From assembly GCF_002868735.1 (NCBI RefSeq), contig NZ_CP025611.1, positions 2,598,501 to 2,662,500 on the forward strand: DNA of 64,000 bases, in the 5' to 3' direction. This DNA is from Niveispirillum cyanobacteriorum (GTDB lineage Bacteria; Pseudomonadota; Alphaproteobacteria; Azospirillales; Azospirillaceae). The translations under genes and the position numbers were made by a program. This document shows positions 17,304 through 28,942 of this stretch, piece by piece. Numbering within the stretch: the stretch's first letter is position 1; each line of letters begins with the position of its first letter. Under the pieces are notes generated by a model. That model had not been told where the DNA came from. It saw only the letters and a program-made list of their open reading frames with translations, and ran no database searches.

Positions 17304-17793
17304 CGGTTCCGCCCCCCTGTCGACGGCTTCAGGCCCTGTTGCAGAGCCATCCTTATCCAATGGAGTCGATGCTAAAGCGTTTCCATAAAGAAATATAGAT
17401 ATAAACGTATTAATTTTTAGCGGTAATAAGTATAACTTAGAAAGTTGCTTGGCCGCCCAAGCAAAAATGGTTGCCACATGTCGGGTGCAACCATAGAGAT
17501 GTATGCGTTACTTAAACGTCATATGAACATGTTTACTCCCAAGGGAAGGTTGGCGATGTCTGCACACGCATTGCTCTGGACCCTCCCGTGACACCGCTGG
17601 CACCGCGCGGTTCCGGCATCGCTGCCTTGACGAAATTGTCAATGCCGTTACGAAGGCAGGACAGTTGCGGACTTCGGCGCTCCTGCCTATATCTGCTGTG
17701 CGCCAGGACGGTGGCCCGTCCCGGAGATCAACAATGGGGACCATATCGCGGTGCTTAGGGCTGCGGGCGGTCTGCCGAACAAGAGAGGTCGTC
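17304..17793. promoter_or_regulatory. dnaK upstream region with heat-shock promoter candidate
   Basis: No gene supported. 17380-17460 is an AT-rich patch, probably the promoter of the minus-strand 80-aa gene. For dnaK, TTGCGG (17665-17670) and CTATAT (17687-17692) with a 16-bp spacer fit the alphaproteobacterial RpoH pattern (C/TTTG, then CYTATnT). A perfect inverted repeat TTGAC-N6-GTCAA lies at 17627-17642 just upstream; it is too short and different in sequence to be CIRCE. Confidence 0.4.
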
Positions 17794-19722
<1,929 letters not shown>

Positions 19723-19775
19723 CGCCGCTTGACCCCCAATTTCGGGGGCGGGACAGCCGTTCCAAGTCTGGCGCT

Positions 19776-19802
19776 GGCCCGCCCGGTTTACCCGGGCGGG
19801 CC
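19776..19802 (+). other. Strong hairpin between dnaK and dnaJ
   Basis: Eleven-bp perfect stem GGCCCGCCCGG/CCGGGCGGGCC with a 5-nt loop, not followed by a T-run. A smaller CCCCC-N5-GGGGG hairpin precedes it near 19734. Likely an attenuator or processing/stability element that lowers dnaJ relative to dnaK (inference). Confidence 0.6.
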
Positions 19803-19898
19803 TGTTGCTTGACAGGAATGTTGATGAATTGGCTTCCAATCCGGGTTCGGCGCCACTGACAGGCCGGCCGGACCGGATGCGAAGGGACAGAGGCCACC

Positions 19899-21044
19899 AT
19901 GTCGAAGCGCGATTATTACGAAGTTCTCGGCGCCCCGAAAAACGCCAGCGCCGACGACCTGAAAAAGGCCTATCGCAAGCTGGCCATGCAGTATCACCCC
20001 GACCGCAATCAGGGTGACAAGACGGCCGAGCAGAAGTTCAAGGAAATCAACGAAGCCTATGATTGTCTGAAGGACGAGCAGAAGCGCGCCGCCTATGACC
20101 GGTTCGGCCATGCCGCCTTTGAAGGCGGCGGTGGGCGTCCCGGTGCGGGCGGTGGTGCCGGTGGCTTCGATTTCGGCGGCGGCTTCGCCGACATCTTTGA
20201 CGAGATGTTCGGGGAATTCATGGGCCGGGGCGGGCGCGGCGGCCAGACCAATAATCGCGGCAATGATCTGCGCTACAATCTGGAAATCAGCCTGGAGGAT
20301 GCCTTCAAGGGCTCCGCCACCCAGGTGCGCGTACCGACCAGCGTGATGTGCGATCCCTGCGGCGGGTCGGGCGCTGAAGCGGGCAGCAGCCCCACCACCT
20401 GCGGTACCTGTAACGGCGCCGGTAAGGTGCGGGCCCAGCAGGGCTTCTTCACGATCGAACGTTCCTGCCCCACCTGTAACGGGGCGGGCCGCGTCATCAA
20501 GGACCCGTGCCGCCATTGCGGCGGTCAGGGTCGCGTGCGCAAGGAAAAGACCCTGCAGGTCTCCATCCCGGCGGGCGTGGAGGATGGCACCCGTATCCGT
20601 TTGGCCGGCGAGGGCGAGGCGGGATTGCGCGGCGGCACGCCGGGCGATCTCTATATCTTCCTGTCGATCGCGGCCCACCGCTTCTTCCAGCGTGACGGGG
20701 CCAATCTGCATTGCCGGGTGCCCATCCCCATGACCACGGCGGCGCTGGGCGGGACGATCGAAGTCCCGACCATCGACGGCAGCCGCGCCAAGGTGAATGT
20801 CCCCGCCGGCACCCAGACGGGCCACCAGTTCCGTCTGAAGGGCAAGGGCATGAGCGTGCTGCGCAGCCCGCAGCGCGGCGACATGTACATCAATGTCATG
20901 GTCGAAACGCCCGTGAACCTGACGAAGCGCCAGCAGGAACTGTTGCGCGAATTCGAAAAGGACGCGTCGGAGAACGGCCAGAATCCCGAGTCGGAGGGCT
21001 TTTTTGCCAAGGTGAAAGAGTTCTTTGCCGATTTGAAGGATTGA
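19899..21044 (+). CDS. dnaJ: Co-chaperone DnaJ (Hsp40)
   Basis: 381 aa. J domain at 1-70 with the HPD tripeptide in YHPDRNQGD, which stimulates DnaK ATPase. A Gly/Phe-rich linker follows at ~75-120. Then come four zinc-finger repeats [24 protein letters not shown] and CRHCGGQG, and the C-terminal peptide-binding domains. All hallmarks of a type I DnaJ are intact. Downstream partner of dnaK; its stop codon lies inside a hairpin. Confidence 0.98.
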   Translation: MSKRDYYEVLGAPKNASADDLKKAYRKLAMQYHPDRNQGDKTAEQKFKEINEAYDCLKDEQKRAAYDRFGHAAFEGGGGRPGAGGGAGGFDFGGGFADIFDEMFGEFMGRGGRGGQTNNRGNDLRYNLEISLEDAFKGSATQVRVPTSVMCDPCGGSGAEAGSSPTTCGTCNGAGKVRAQQGFFTIERSCPTCNGAGRVIKDPCRHCGGQGRVRKEKTLQVSIPAGVEDGTRIRLAGEGEAGLRGGTPGDLYIFLSIAAHRFFQRDGANLHCRVPIPMTTAALGGTIEVPTIDGSRAKVNVPAGTQTGHQFRLKGKGMSVLRSPQRGDMYINVMVETPVNLTKRQQELLREFEKDASENGQNPESEGFFAKVKEFFADLKD

Positions 21045-21069
21045 CGACAGGGTAGTTTGCCCTGTCGTC
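21043..21069 (+). terminator. Hairpin at the end of dnaJ
   Basis: Ten-bp perfect stem GACGACAGGG/CCCTGTCGTC with a 7-nt loop. It begins on the last two bases of the dnaJ stop codon and shares its last three bases with the adjacent repeat element. No T-tract follows, so termination or 3'-end protection is inferred. Confidence 0.45.
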
Positions 21070-21174
21070 ATCCCCGCGCAGGCGGGGATCCAGCATGAGC
21101 GGCGTCTGCCGCAATATGAGTCATATCGGCGCTGACCGCGCCTCATGCTGGGTCCCCGCTTTCGCGGGGATGAC
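21067..21174. repeat. REP/BIME-like palindromic intergenic element
   Basis: 108 bp delimited by terminal inverted repeats: GTCATCCCCGC at the left and GCGGGGATGAC at the right. Both extend inward through a small hairpin and then CCAGCATGAG/CTCATGCTGG. The arms (about 32 bp each) match the widely occurring proteobacterial type that reads GTCATCCCCGCGNNNGCGGGGA(T/C)CCAGC. Only this copy was noticed in the window. Non-coding; it lies between dnaJ and murJ. Confidence 0.85.
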
Positions 21175-21216
21175 AAATGGGGGTAGCGTCAAGGCCCCAC
21201 CAGCCCGGACCCCTTC

Positions 21217-22782
21217 ATGAGCTTTGCCCGCGCTATCGCCACCGTCGGCGGCATCACCATGGTCAGCCGCGTGCTGGGCTTTGTGCGCGACATGCTGCAG
21301 GCCCGGTTCCTGGGTGCGGGCATGGAGGCGGATGCCTTCTTCGTGGCCTTCCGCCTGCCCAACCTGTTCCGCTCCCTGTTTGCCGAAGGTGCCTTCACGG
21401 CGGCCTTCCTGCCGCTCTTTGCCGGGGCGATGGAGAAGGAAGGCAAAGATGCGGCCAAGGGGCTGGCCGAAGAGGCTTTGTCTGTCATGGTCGCCATCTT
21501 GATGATTTTCTCAATCATCATGGCGCTTGCCATGCCCTGGGTGGTGGCGGTCCTGGCTACGGGATTCCATGATGATCCCGCACAGTTCAAGCTGGCAGTG
21601 ACACTTTCCCACATCACCTTTCCCTATCTGGCACTGATTTCCATCACGGCCTTGTTTGGGTCTATCCTCAATGCCGTGGGCCGGTTCGGGCCGTTCGCGG
21701 CGGCGCCGGTGCTGCTGAATATCGTGCAGATCACGGGTTTGCTGCTGTCGGGACCGCTGGGCATCGGGGCGCATTGGATGCTGGCCTATGGCGTGCCCGT
21801 GGCGGGGCTGGCGCAGATGCTCTGGATGATCCTGGCGGCACGCCGGGCCGGCATGGGCCTGTCCCTGCGCCGTCCGCGCCTGACGCCGCGCGTCAAGAAG
21901 CTGTTTGCGCTTCTGGCGCCCGGCATCCTGGGGGCGGGCGTCTATCAGTTCAATTTGCTGGTCGGCACCAACCTTGCCTCCTGGCTGCCTACGGGGGCGG
22001 TGTCGCATCTGCAATATGCCGACCGCCTGAACCAGCTGCCCATGTCGGTGATCGGGGTGGCCGTGGGCACGGCCCTGCTGCCGCTGCTGTCACGGCAGAT
22101 GGTGGCCGGCGACCAAGACGGGGTGAAGGCCAGCCTGTGCCGGGGCCTGGAGTTTGCGGCCCTGTTCGGCCTGCCGGCGACGGTGGCACTGCTGACCATT
22201 CCGGCCCCGCTGGTGCATGTGCTGTTCAAGGGCGGCGCCTTCACAGCCGCCGATGCGACCGCCACGGCGGCGGCCCTGCAGGCCTTTGCAATCGGCATTC
22301 CCGCTTTCATCGTGGCCAAGATCCTGTCCTCGGCCTATTTCGCCAAACAGGACACGAAGGGGCCGGTGCGCATCGCCATTGTGGTGCTGATCGGCAATGT
22401 CTTGGTCTCTCTGGCCCTGATCGAACCGCTGGGCCATGTCGGGCTGGCCCTGGCGCCCGGCTTGACCGCTTGGTTGAATGTGGTGCTGCTGGCCATCGGG
22501 TTGCGTCGCCGGGGTCTGCTGATTCTGGATGGAAGGCTGAAAAGCCGCCTGTGGCGCATGGCGCTGGCGGCCCTCGGCTTGGCGCTGGCCGGCATCGGGC
22601 TGACCGAACTGCTGGCGAAATCGCTGTTCGTGGGTGCGGCCCTGGAACGGATTAGCGCCCTGGTGGCTGTCATCGCCGGTGCCTCTGTGACCTATTTCGC
22701 ACTGTGTTTCCTGTTGGGGGCCACGCGCCTTGCCGAGATCAAGGGGCTGCTGCGTCGCGGCGGCGGCACGCCCGCCGCTTGA
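21217..22782 (+). CDS. murJ: Lipid II flippase MurJ
   Basis: 521 aa, about 14 membrane helices. N-terminal signature GGITMVSRVLGFVRDMLQARFLGAG, with the conserved Arg residues of MurJ/MviN. ADAFFVAFRLPNLFRSLFAEGAFTAAFLPLF is the most conserved family segment. Moves lipid II across the inner membrane for peptidoglycan synthesis. It precedes trpS by 76 bp on the same strand and faces glnD, a neighbourhood (glnD/murJ/trpS) shared by many alphaproteobacteria. Confidence 0.95.
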   Translation: MSFARAIATVGGITMVSRVLGFVRDMLQARFLGAGMEADAFFVAFRLPNLFRSLFAEGAFTAAFLPLFAGAMEKEGKDAAKGLAEEALSVMVAILMIFSIIMALAMPWVVAVLATGFHDDPAQFKLAVTLSHITFPYLALISITALFGSILNAVGRFGPFAAAPVLLNIVQITGLLLSGPLGIGAHWMLAYGVPVAGLAQMLWMILAARRAGMGLSLRRPRLTPRVKKLFALLAPGILGAGVYQFNLLVGTNLASWLPTGAVSHLQYADRLNQLPMSVIGVAVGTALLPLLSRQMVAGDQDGVKASLCRGLEFAALFGLPATVALLTIPAPLVHVLFKGGAFTAADATATAAALQAFAIGIPAFIVAKILSSAYFAKQDTKGPVRIAIVVLIGNVLVSLALIEPLGHVGLALAPGLTAWLNVVLLAIGLRRRGLLILDGRLKSRLWRMALAALGLALAGIGLTELLAKSLFVGAALERISALVAVIAGASVTYFALCFLLGATRLAEIKGLLRRGGGTPAA

Positions 22783-22858
22783 CCCGGCAGGTATGCCCGC
22801 GCGATACAGACGGCCCGGCATTTCGCCTTCCACAAGCGACCGATAGAGACCTCAAGCG

Positions 22859-23860
22859 ATGAGCCTTATCTTTTCCGGCATGCAGCCGACCCGCCAGCTC
22901 CACCTCGGCAATTATCTCGGCGCGCTGAAGAACTGGGTGAAGCTGCAGAACGACATGGACGCCATCTTCTGCGTCGTCGATCTGCACGCCATGACCATCG
23001 ATCACGACCCCGAAACCCTGCGGAACAATATCCGTGAGGTTGCCGCCGCCTACATCGCGGCCGGCATCGACCCGGACAAGAACATCCTGTTCAACCAGTC
23101 GTCGGTCAGCGGCCATGCCGAATTGAACTGGATTCTGACCTGCCACACGCCGTTGGGCTGGTTGAACCGCATGACCCAGTTCAAGGAAAAGGCCGGCAAG
23201 CAGAAGGACAATGCCGTTCTGGGTCTCTATGCCTATCCGGTCCTGATGGCCGCCGACATCCTGCTGTACAAGGCCACGCATGTGCCGGTGGGCGAGGATC
23301 AGAAGCAGCATCTGGAACTGGCCCGCGACATTGCCGGCGCCTTCAACCGTTATTACAAGGCTGACGGCTTCTTTCCTCTGCCCGAACCGCAGATCCTGGG
23401 CGAGGCAACGCGGGTGATGAGCCTGCGCGACGGCACCAAGAAAATGTCGAAGTCGGATGAAAGCGAGTATAGCCGCATCAACCTGACAGACGATGCCGAC
23501 ACCATCGCGCTGAAGATCCGTAAGGCCAAGACCGACCCGGAACCCCTGCCCGAGACGGTGGAGGACCTGGAAAAGCGGCCCGAGGCCAATAATCTGGTCA
23601 CCATCTATGCCGCGCTGTCCGACACGACTCGCGCGGCGGTCCTGGCAGAGTTCGGCGGGCAGCAGTTCAGCGCCTTCAAGGGTGCTCTGGCCGACCTGTC
23701 GGTCGCCAAGCTGGCCCCCATCGCCGGCGAGATGAACCGCCTGCTGGGCGATAAGGCCGAGTTGGACCGGCTGCTGAAGAAGGGTGCCGACCGCGCGGGC
23801 GAGATTGCGGCCCGCACGGTGAATGAGGTGAAGGATCTGGTGGGTCTGGTGCGGTTCTGA
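22859..23860 (+). CDS. trpS: Tryptophanyl-tRNA synthetase
   Basis: 333 aa, the normal bacterial length. Class I aaRS signatures: the HIGH variant near [20 protein letters not shown], and KMSKS in [14 protein letters not shown]. The pocket segment for Trp is seen in [26 protein letters not shown]. Charges tRNA-Trp in the cytosol. Follows murJ and ends at a bidirectional terminator. Confidence 0.97.
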   Translation: MSLIFSGMQPTRQLHLGNYLGALKNWVKLQNDMDAIFCVVDLHAMTIDHDPETLRNNIREVAAAYIAAGIDPDKNILFNQSSVSGHAELNWILTCHTPLGWLNRMTQFKEKAGKQKDNAVLGLYAYPVLMAADILLYKATHVPVGEDQKQHLELARDIAGAFNRYYKADGFFPLPEPQILGEATRVMSLRDGTKKMSKSDESEYSRINLTDDADTIALKIRKAKTDPEPLPETVEDLEKRPEANNLVTIYAALSDTTRAAVLAEFGGQQFSAFKGALADLSVAKLAPIAGEMNRLLGDKAELDRLLKKGADRAGEIAARTVNEVKDLVGLVRF

Positions 23861-23882
23861 TCTTCAAAACCCATGGGTGTTG

Positions 23883-23919
23883 AAAGGGGGATGGACGGGT
23901 GATCGTCCATCCCCCTTTT
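23883..23919. terminator. Bidirectional terminator between trpS and glnD
   Basis: Perfect 15-bp stem AAAGGGGGATGGACG with its complement (23883-23897 with 23904-23918), 6-nt loop. U-tracts on both strands. It separates convergent genes. Confidence 0.9.
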
Positions 23920-23920
23920 G

Positions 23921-26872
23921 TTACGCCGCCTTCTTCTTCACCTTCGCCGCCTTGGCCGGTTCCGGCTCTCCCTCCGGTTCGGTCAGGGCGTTCAGCAGCG
24001 CATGGCGGATTTCGGCCAGCTTGCGTTCGTGCGTGACCTTCAGGCCGAAGACGTCCTTCACATAGAACACGTCGATGGCGACGTTGCCATAGGTCGAGAT
24101 CTTGGCCGACGCGATCTGCAAATTCGCCTGTGTCAGGGTGCGGGTCAGCAGGTAGAGCAGGCCAGGACGGTCGCGGCCATTCACCTCGATCACGGTGTGA
24201 TTACCCGTAACGGTATTATCCACCAGCACGCGCGGCGGCACCTTGAAGGCGCGGGAGCGGGCCGTCTGCGGCGGGCGGCGACGGTCCAACTCGTCGGCCA
24301 GCCGCAACTCCCCGGCCAGAACCTTGTCCACCATCACCGACAGCCGGGCCAGCTTGTCCCCGCTGTCGAACGAGCCGCCACCGGCGGCCTGTACTGTGAA
24401 CACGTCCAGCGCCATGCCATTGGTCATGGTGAAGATGCGTGCATCCATGATGTCGGCCCCTGCGAGCGCCAGGGCGCCCGCAAGGCGGGAGAACAGGCCT
24501 GGATGGTCGGCGGTATAGACGGTCACCTCCGTCACCACGCGCCCCCGGTCGATACGCGTATCCAGGGTCAGCGGAGCCTTTGTGCGCTCTGCCTCCCGGA
24601 TCAGGCGGGCATGGTGGGCCAGCGTCGGTGTGTTCAGCGACAGCCAATAGCCGGGATATGCCCGCGCCATATGGGCATCGATATCAGCGGCGGGCCAGTC
24701 GGCCAGCTGGGCCCGCAGGGCCGCCTGCGCCGCCGCCACCCGGCTGTCGCGGCCTTCGGTGCCGACGGCACCGTTCATCCGCTCTTCACAGCGGCGGTAC
24801 AGCTGACGCAGCAGCGTGGCCTTCCAGCCATTCCAGCGGCCCGGCCCCACGGCCCGGATATCGGCAACGGTCAGGCAGAGCAGCAGCTTCAACCGTTCCG
24901 GCGACTTCACCAGATCGACAAATTTGGTGATGGTGTTCTCATCATCCAGGTCGCGCTTGAAGGCGGTGTCGGACATGGCCAGGTGCCAGCGCACAAGCCA
25001 GACCACCGTTTCCGTCTCTTCTTCCGTCATGCCCAGGCGGGGGCAAAGCTTCTCGGCGACCTTGGCACCGAGGATGGAATGGTCACCCCCGCGCCCTTTG
25101 GCGATGTCATGCACAAGCATGGCGACATAGAGCGCGCGGCGCGACGAGACGGTATGGATGACCTCCGACGCCAGCGGCACCTCTTCGGTCAGGGCGCCTT
25201 TCTCCACCTGATGCAGGATGCCGACCGCGAACAGCGTATGCTCGTCCACCGTGAAATGGTGGTACATGTCGAACTGCATCATGCCCACGATGCGCCCGAA
25301 ATCCGGCACGAACCGGCCCAGCACGCCCGCCTCGTTCATGCGGCGCAGCGCGACCTCCGGGTCCTTCTTCGATGACAGGATTTCCAGGAACAGGCGGTTG
25401 GCCTCGTCATCCTCCCGCAGCTTCACCCCGATGCTGGACAGGGCGCGGGTAATGGCGCGCAGGGCGTTCGGATGGATATCCAGATCATTTTCCTGCGCCA
25501 CATGGAACAGGCGGATCATGTCGATGGGCTGATCCTTGAAATGCCGTTCGGACTTCACGTTCAAACGACCGGCATCCAGGGTAAAGCCGTTGAAATCCGC
25601 CCCGCGCTGGAAACGCTTGCGCAGGAAGGCAAAGCGCGGGGCGCGCTTGCTTTCCTGTTCCAGCGTGGCGCAGAAGATGCGGGTCAGGTCGCCCACATCC
25701 TTGGCGATCATGAAGTAATGCTTCATGAAACGCTCAACCGCGTTCTTGCCGGCATGTTCGGTATAGCCCAAACGCCGCGACATCTCCGTCTGCAGGTCGA
25801 AGGTCAGACGGTCTTCCTGGCGGCCTGTCAGGTAATGCAGCTGGCAGCGGGCGGCCCACAGGAAGCTTTCGGCCTTGGCGAAGCGCTGTGCTTCCTCCGG
25901 CGTCAGTACGTCCTTGGCAACCAGCCCCTCTACCTCATCGACCTGATAGGCGTATTTGGCAATCCAGAACAGGGTCTGCAGGTCGCGAAGCCCGCCCTTG
26001 CCCTCCTTGATGTTGGGTTCCAGCATGTAGCGGCTGTCGCCGACCTTGCGGTGGCGCTCGTTCCGCTCGCCCATCTTGGCTTCGATAAAGGCGGTGACGC
26101 TGCCGCTGGCAGCCACGACATCCTTGGCGAAGCGCCGGCGCAATTCATCGAACAGGGTCTTTTCGCCCCACAGGAAGCGGGCTTCCAGCAGGCTGGTGCG
26201 GATGGTCATGTCATCCAGCGACAGGCGGATGCATTCATCCACCGACCGCACCGCATGCCCCACCTTCCAGCCCAGATCCCAGAGCAGGTAGAGCATGTAT
26301 TCCACCACCTGCTCCACGCGCGGCGTGCGCTTATAGGGCAGCAGGAACAGCAGATCGACGTCGGAGAAGGGTGCCATCTCGGCGCGGCCATAGCCGCCGA
26401 TGGCGACGATGGCCAGCCGCTCGCCCTTGGTCAGTTCCGCCGTCGGGTAGACATGGTCCAGCGTGAAATCGGCCAGCGCCTGCACGATGCTGTCGGTCAG
26501 CTTCGCAGTCTGGTGGACGCAGTCATCGCCACGGTGCGATGCCTCGAAACGGCTGCGGATGGCGGTACGGCCTTCGGCCAATATCTCTTTCAGCAGGGAC
26601 AGCAACGGCCCCCGCAGCCTGTCGATGCTGCCGTCATGCGCCTCGGCCAGCGCATTCAGCCGTTTGGCAATGCTGGTCCGGCCAGGGATGGGGGGCTGTC
26701 GCGTGCCATCGGACCGGCGGGAGGCGCCTTCGGTCTGGGCGGCGTTGCTGCTGCGGGGTGCTGCGGGGGGAATGGTATCTGGCATCACACGGGTTCCGGG
26801 ACTGTCCCTGCGTGATAGTATGGCACGAAACATCCGTCCAGGCTTGGGCCTTCCGTATACGAACAGCCCCAT
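23921..26872 (-). CDS. glnD: [Protein-PII] uridylyltransferase/uridylyl-removing enzyme
   Basis: 983 aa. Nucleotidyltransferase core with GGYGR at 159-163 and SDVD at 170-173. The HD phosphohydrolase domain has MLVHDIAKGRGGDHS for de-uridylylation. Two C-terminal ACT domains (TVYTADHPGLFSRLAGALA and EVNGRDRPGLLYLLTRTL) sense glutamine. It modifies PII proteins to signal nitrogen status. The ATG at 26872 is chosen because GGGAGGGGG lies just upstream; in-frame ATGs at 26833 and 26785 have no such site, although conserved sequence starts only around residue 60. The Lys/Ala-rich tail ends AKVKKKAA. Confidence 0.95.
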   Translation of the reverse strand: MGLFVYGRPKPGRMFRAILSRRDSPGTRVMPDTIPPAAPRSSNAAQTEGASRRSDGTRQPPIPGRTSIAKRLNALAEAHDGSIDRLRGPLLSLLKEILAEGRTAIRSRFEASHRGDDCVHQTAKLTDSIVQALADFTLDHVYPTAELTKGERLAIVAIGGYGRAEMAPFSDVDLLFLLPYKRTPRVEQVVEYMLYLLWDLGWKVGHAVRSVDECIRLSLDDMTIRTSLLEARFLWGEKTLFDELRRRFAKDVVAASGSVTAFIEAKMGERNERHRKVGDSRYMLEPNIKEGKGGLRDLQTLFWIAKYAYQVDEVEGLVAKDVLTPEEAQRFAKAESFLWAARCQLHYLTGRQEDRLTFDLQTEMSRRLGYTEHAGKNAVERFMKHYFMIAKDVGDLTRIFCATLEQESKRAPRFAFLRKRFQRGADFNGFTLDAGRLNVKSERHFKDQPIDMIRLFHVAQENDLDIHPNALRAITRALSSIGVKLREDDEANRLFLEILSSKKDPEVALRRMNEAGVLGRFVPDFGRIVGMMQFDMYHHFTVDEHTLFAVGILHQVEKGALTEEVPLASEVIHTVSSRRALYVAMLVHDIAKGRGGDHSILGAKVAEKLCPRLGMTEEETETVVWLVRWHLAMSDTAFKRDLDDENTITKFVDLVKSPERLKLLLCLTVADIRAVGPGRWNGWKATLLRQLYRRCEERMNGAVGTEGRDSRVAAAQAALRAQLADWPAADIDAHMARAYPGYWLSLNTPTLAHHARLIREAERTKAPLTLDTRIDRGRVVTEVTVYTADHPGLFSRLAGALALAGADIMDARIFTMTNGMALDVFTVQAAGGGSFDSGDKLARLSVMVDKVLAGELRLADELDRRRPPQTARSRAFKVPPRVLVDNTVTGNHTVIEVNGRDRPGLLYLLTRTLTQANLQIASAKISTYGNVAIDVFYVKDVFGLKVTHERKLAEIRHALLNALTEPEGEPEPAKAAKVKKKAA

Positions 26873-26913
26873 AACCCCCTCCCTGCGATGATTTTCTACC
26901 TTGTCTCACGCAA

Positions 26914-27432
26914 TCAGCCCTCTCCGGCGGCACTCAGCAGCCGCTTGGCATTCTCATTGGTGGCGCGGTGATAGGGGGCCAGGCCGCGTCCGCCCAAGCG
27001 CGAGGCTTCCAGCGCCATGCGACCACAGGCGATTTCCGCAGCACTCAGGCTGGTCTCGACATAATCGCTGGCCGCACCGCCATAGCGTATGGGGTCGGGT
27101 GGGGCCGCCATCTCCAGCCCGGCCTGGGCCGTGGCCGTCACCTGCTGCGCCAGCCATTCCATCCAGACATCGGACAGGGCCAGCAGGCCGGTCGCCAGGG
27201 CACGCTGTGCCTCCAACGCGGCATCCAGCTTTTCCCAGACCATGGTGGTGAATTCGGGGTCCTGAAGACGGGCCGGATCGAACCCCGCAGCGGCCAGTCG
27301 GACGGCGCGCAGACCGATGGTTTGCTGCGCTGCCCACAAGGTCTCACCCAGGACCATGGCCGTCGCCGTCAGTTCGGCCGCGACCTCCGCCCCACGGGCG
27401 GCCAAGGGTGTTGGGGTTTCCCGTATCATCAT
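26914..27432 (-). CDS. Phasin-like helical protein
   Basis: 172 aa, almost wholly alpha-helical and Ala-rich, no signal peptide. The C-terminus GLAPYHRATNENAKRL and the amphipathic helices resemble phasin-family proteins that coat polyhydroxyalkanoate granules, but similarity is only at pattern level. It begins MMIRET, so the start may be 27432 or 27429; AAGGGGA lies upstream. 41 bp upstream of glnD on the same strand. Alternative: uncharacterised helical protein. Confidence 0.55.
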   Translation of the reverse strand: MMIRETPTPLAARGAEVAAELTATAMVLGETLWAAQQTIGLRAVRLAAAGFDPARLQDPEFTTMVWEKLDAALEAQRALATGLLALSDVWMEWLAQQVTATAQAGLEMAAPPDPIRYGGAASDYVETSLSAAEIACGRMALEASRLGGRGLAPYHRATNENAKRLLSAAGEG

Positions 27433-27541
27433 CCGTCCCCTTCTTCAGGCAGGGGAGGTACCCCCGCCAGGACAGGGTACAGAGTGCCATGCTGCAATGC
27501 AACATACCCTGCGGCGGGTGGTCGCGCTGCGGGGGCCTGAC

Positions 27542-27829
27542 CTACACTTGACTTGCCGCTTCCTCCGGCGTCAGGGCCTGGATCGACAAGGCATGCACCC
27601 GTTCGGCCAGTTCCGCCGACACGGCGCCATACACCAGACGCTGGCGTGCCACGCGCCCCAGCCCCTCGAACCGGTTCGAGACGATGACCACATCGAAATG
27701 GGTTTCCCCGCCCGGCTGGTCGGCGCCCGCATGGCCGGCATGATGGTGCGAGACGTCCTTGATGGTCAGGCTTTGCGGGTTTAGAGCCTCTGTCAGCTTG
27801 TCCCGCATGCGGGTCGCATAGATTGCCAT
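27542..27829 (-). CDS. BolA-family protein
   Basis: 95 aa from the ATG at 27829 (GGAA 7-8 nt before); an ATG two codons upstream (27835) is possible. It has the BolA/IbaG fold markers: DKLTEALNPQSLTIKDVS, His-rich loop HHHAGHAG, GETHFDVVIVS, then RVARQRLVYGAVSAEL with the Fe-S/heme-relevant region. These proteins partner monothiol glutaredoxins in iron-sulfur trafficking. The run bolA, J-domain gene, cobS, cobT is a familiar alphaproteobacterial neighbourhood, here interrupted by a divergent transporter gene. Confidence 0.9.
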   Translation of the reverse strand: MAIYATRMRDKLTEALNPQSLTIKDVSHHHAGHAGADQPGGETHFDVVIVSNRFEGLGRVARQRLVYGAVSAELAERVHALSIQALTPEEAASQV

Positions 27830-27895
27830 GGTCATTTCCGGGGCCGGTTCGGCCCTTGCCAGGAGTGGGACATGGCCAACAGGTAGTGGATCATC

Positions 27896-28828
27896 ATGCC
27901 GGATACCAGCCCGCCGACACCGGTGGCGACGAAGAAAGCCCATCTGGTGACGCGACCCATGGCCGTCACCCTGCTGGTGCTGGTCATCCTGCTCTGGGGG
28001 GTCAACTGGCCCGTGATGAAGCAGGTGGTGGGCCATATGCCGCCCATCAGCTTCGTCGCATCGCGCCTGCTGCTGGGCGCTGTCTCGCTGCTGATCTTCA
28101 CAGCCGCCCGGCGGCAGCTACGGCTGCCGTCCAGGGCCGATCTGCCCGTGATCTTGTCGGTGGGCGGGCTGCAGATGGGGGTGTTCACCCTGCTGGTGAC
28201 CATCGCGGTCCAATATGTGCCGGCGGGTCGTGCCGGCATCCTGGCCTACACAACTCCGCTGTGGGTGGTGCCGCTGGCCCTGATCTTCCTCAAGGAAAAG
28301 GTGGGCTGGGCCAAGGCAGGCGGGCTGCTGGTCGGCCTGTCCGGGGTGGCGGTGCTGTTCAATCCGGCGGCGTTCGACTGGACACAGCGGCCCGTGCTGC
28401 TGGGTAATGGGCTGCTGATGCTGGCGGCGCTGATCTGGGCTTGCAACATCGTGCATGTACGCCGTCACCGCTGGGTCGGCACGCCGCTGCAATTGGCGCC
28501 CTGGCAGATGATGTTGGCCGCATCCATGGCCACCATCGCCGCCTTGGCGATGGAGGATCAGTTGCAGATCGACTGGTCGGGACAACTGGTGGTGCTGCTG
28601 ATCTATAACGGCCCTATCGCCACCGCCTTCTGTTTCTGGGCCATGGTCACGGTCAACCGGGCGCTGCCGGCCATCACCACCTCGCTGTCGGTCCTGGGTG
28701 TGCCGGTGGTGGGGCTGCTATCCTCGGCTCTGTGGCTGCGGGAGCCCCTGACCATGACCAATCTGGCGGGCTTGGGCCTGATCGGGGGCGGGCTGATGCT
28801 GGTGGCCCTGTCGGAACGGCGGACATAG
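27896..28828 (+). CDS. EamA/DMT-superfamily transporter
   Basis: 310 aa with ten predicted membrane helices in two EamA halves. WGVNWPVMKQVVGHMPPISF is the typical first-helix motif, and the second repeat starts near NGLLMLAALIWACNIVHV. Members export amino acids or metabolites; the substrate is unknown. Divergent from the BolA gene, with 66 bp between starts. Confidence 0.88.
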   Translation: MPDTSPPTPVATKKAHLVTRPMAVTLLVLVILLWGVNWPVMKQVVGHMPPISFVASRLLLGAVSLLIFTAARRQLRLPSRADLPVILSVGGLQMGVFTLLVTIAVQYVPAGRAGILAYTTPLWVVPLALIFLKEKVGWAKAGGLLVGLSGVAVLFNPAAFDWTQRPVLLGNGLLMLAALIWACNIVHVRRHRWVGTPLQLAPWQMMLAASMATIAALAMEDQLQIDWSGQLVVLLIYNGPIATAFCFWAMVTVNRALPAITTSLSVLGVPVVGLLSSALWLREPLTMTNLAGLGLIGGGLMLVALSERRT

Positions 28829-28942
28829 GCTTTTCGCCTCGTCAAGCCCGGTGCGACTGCATGGCAGGCAGACGCGCAACCGTGCACGCGCATTATCGGC
28901 GTCCTTGTCAGCGTCAAGCTTGCCACCCATACTCTGCGGGTT

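Noticed and set aside
17627-17642. Inverted repeat TTGAC-N6-GTCAA upstream of dnaK as a CIRCE element
   Set aside because: CIRCE has 9-bp arms TTAGCACTC/GAGTGCTAA; this repeat is shorter and different. RpoH control is more likely.
25472-26815. Long plus-strand frame opposite glnD (and similar frames opposite dnaJ, pckA, argG and the EAL gene)
   Set aside because: Third-position GC bias of the real minus-strand gene keeps the antisense frame open; no family similarity.
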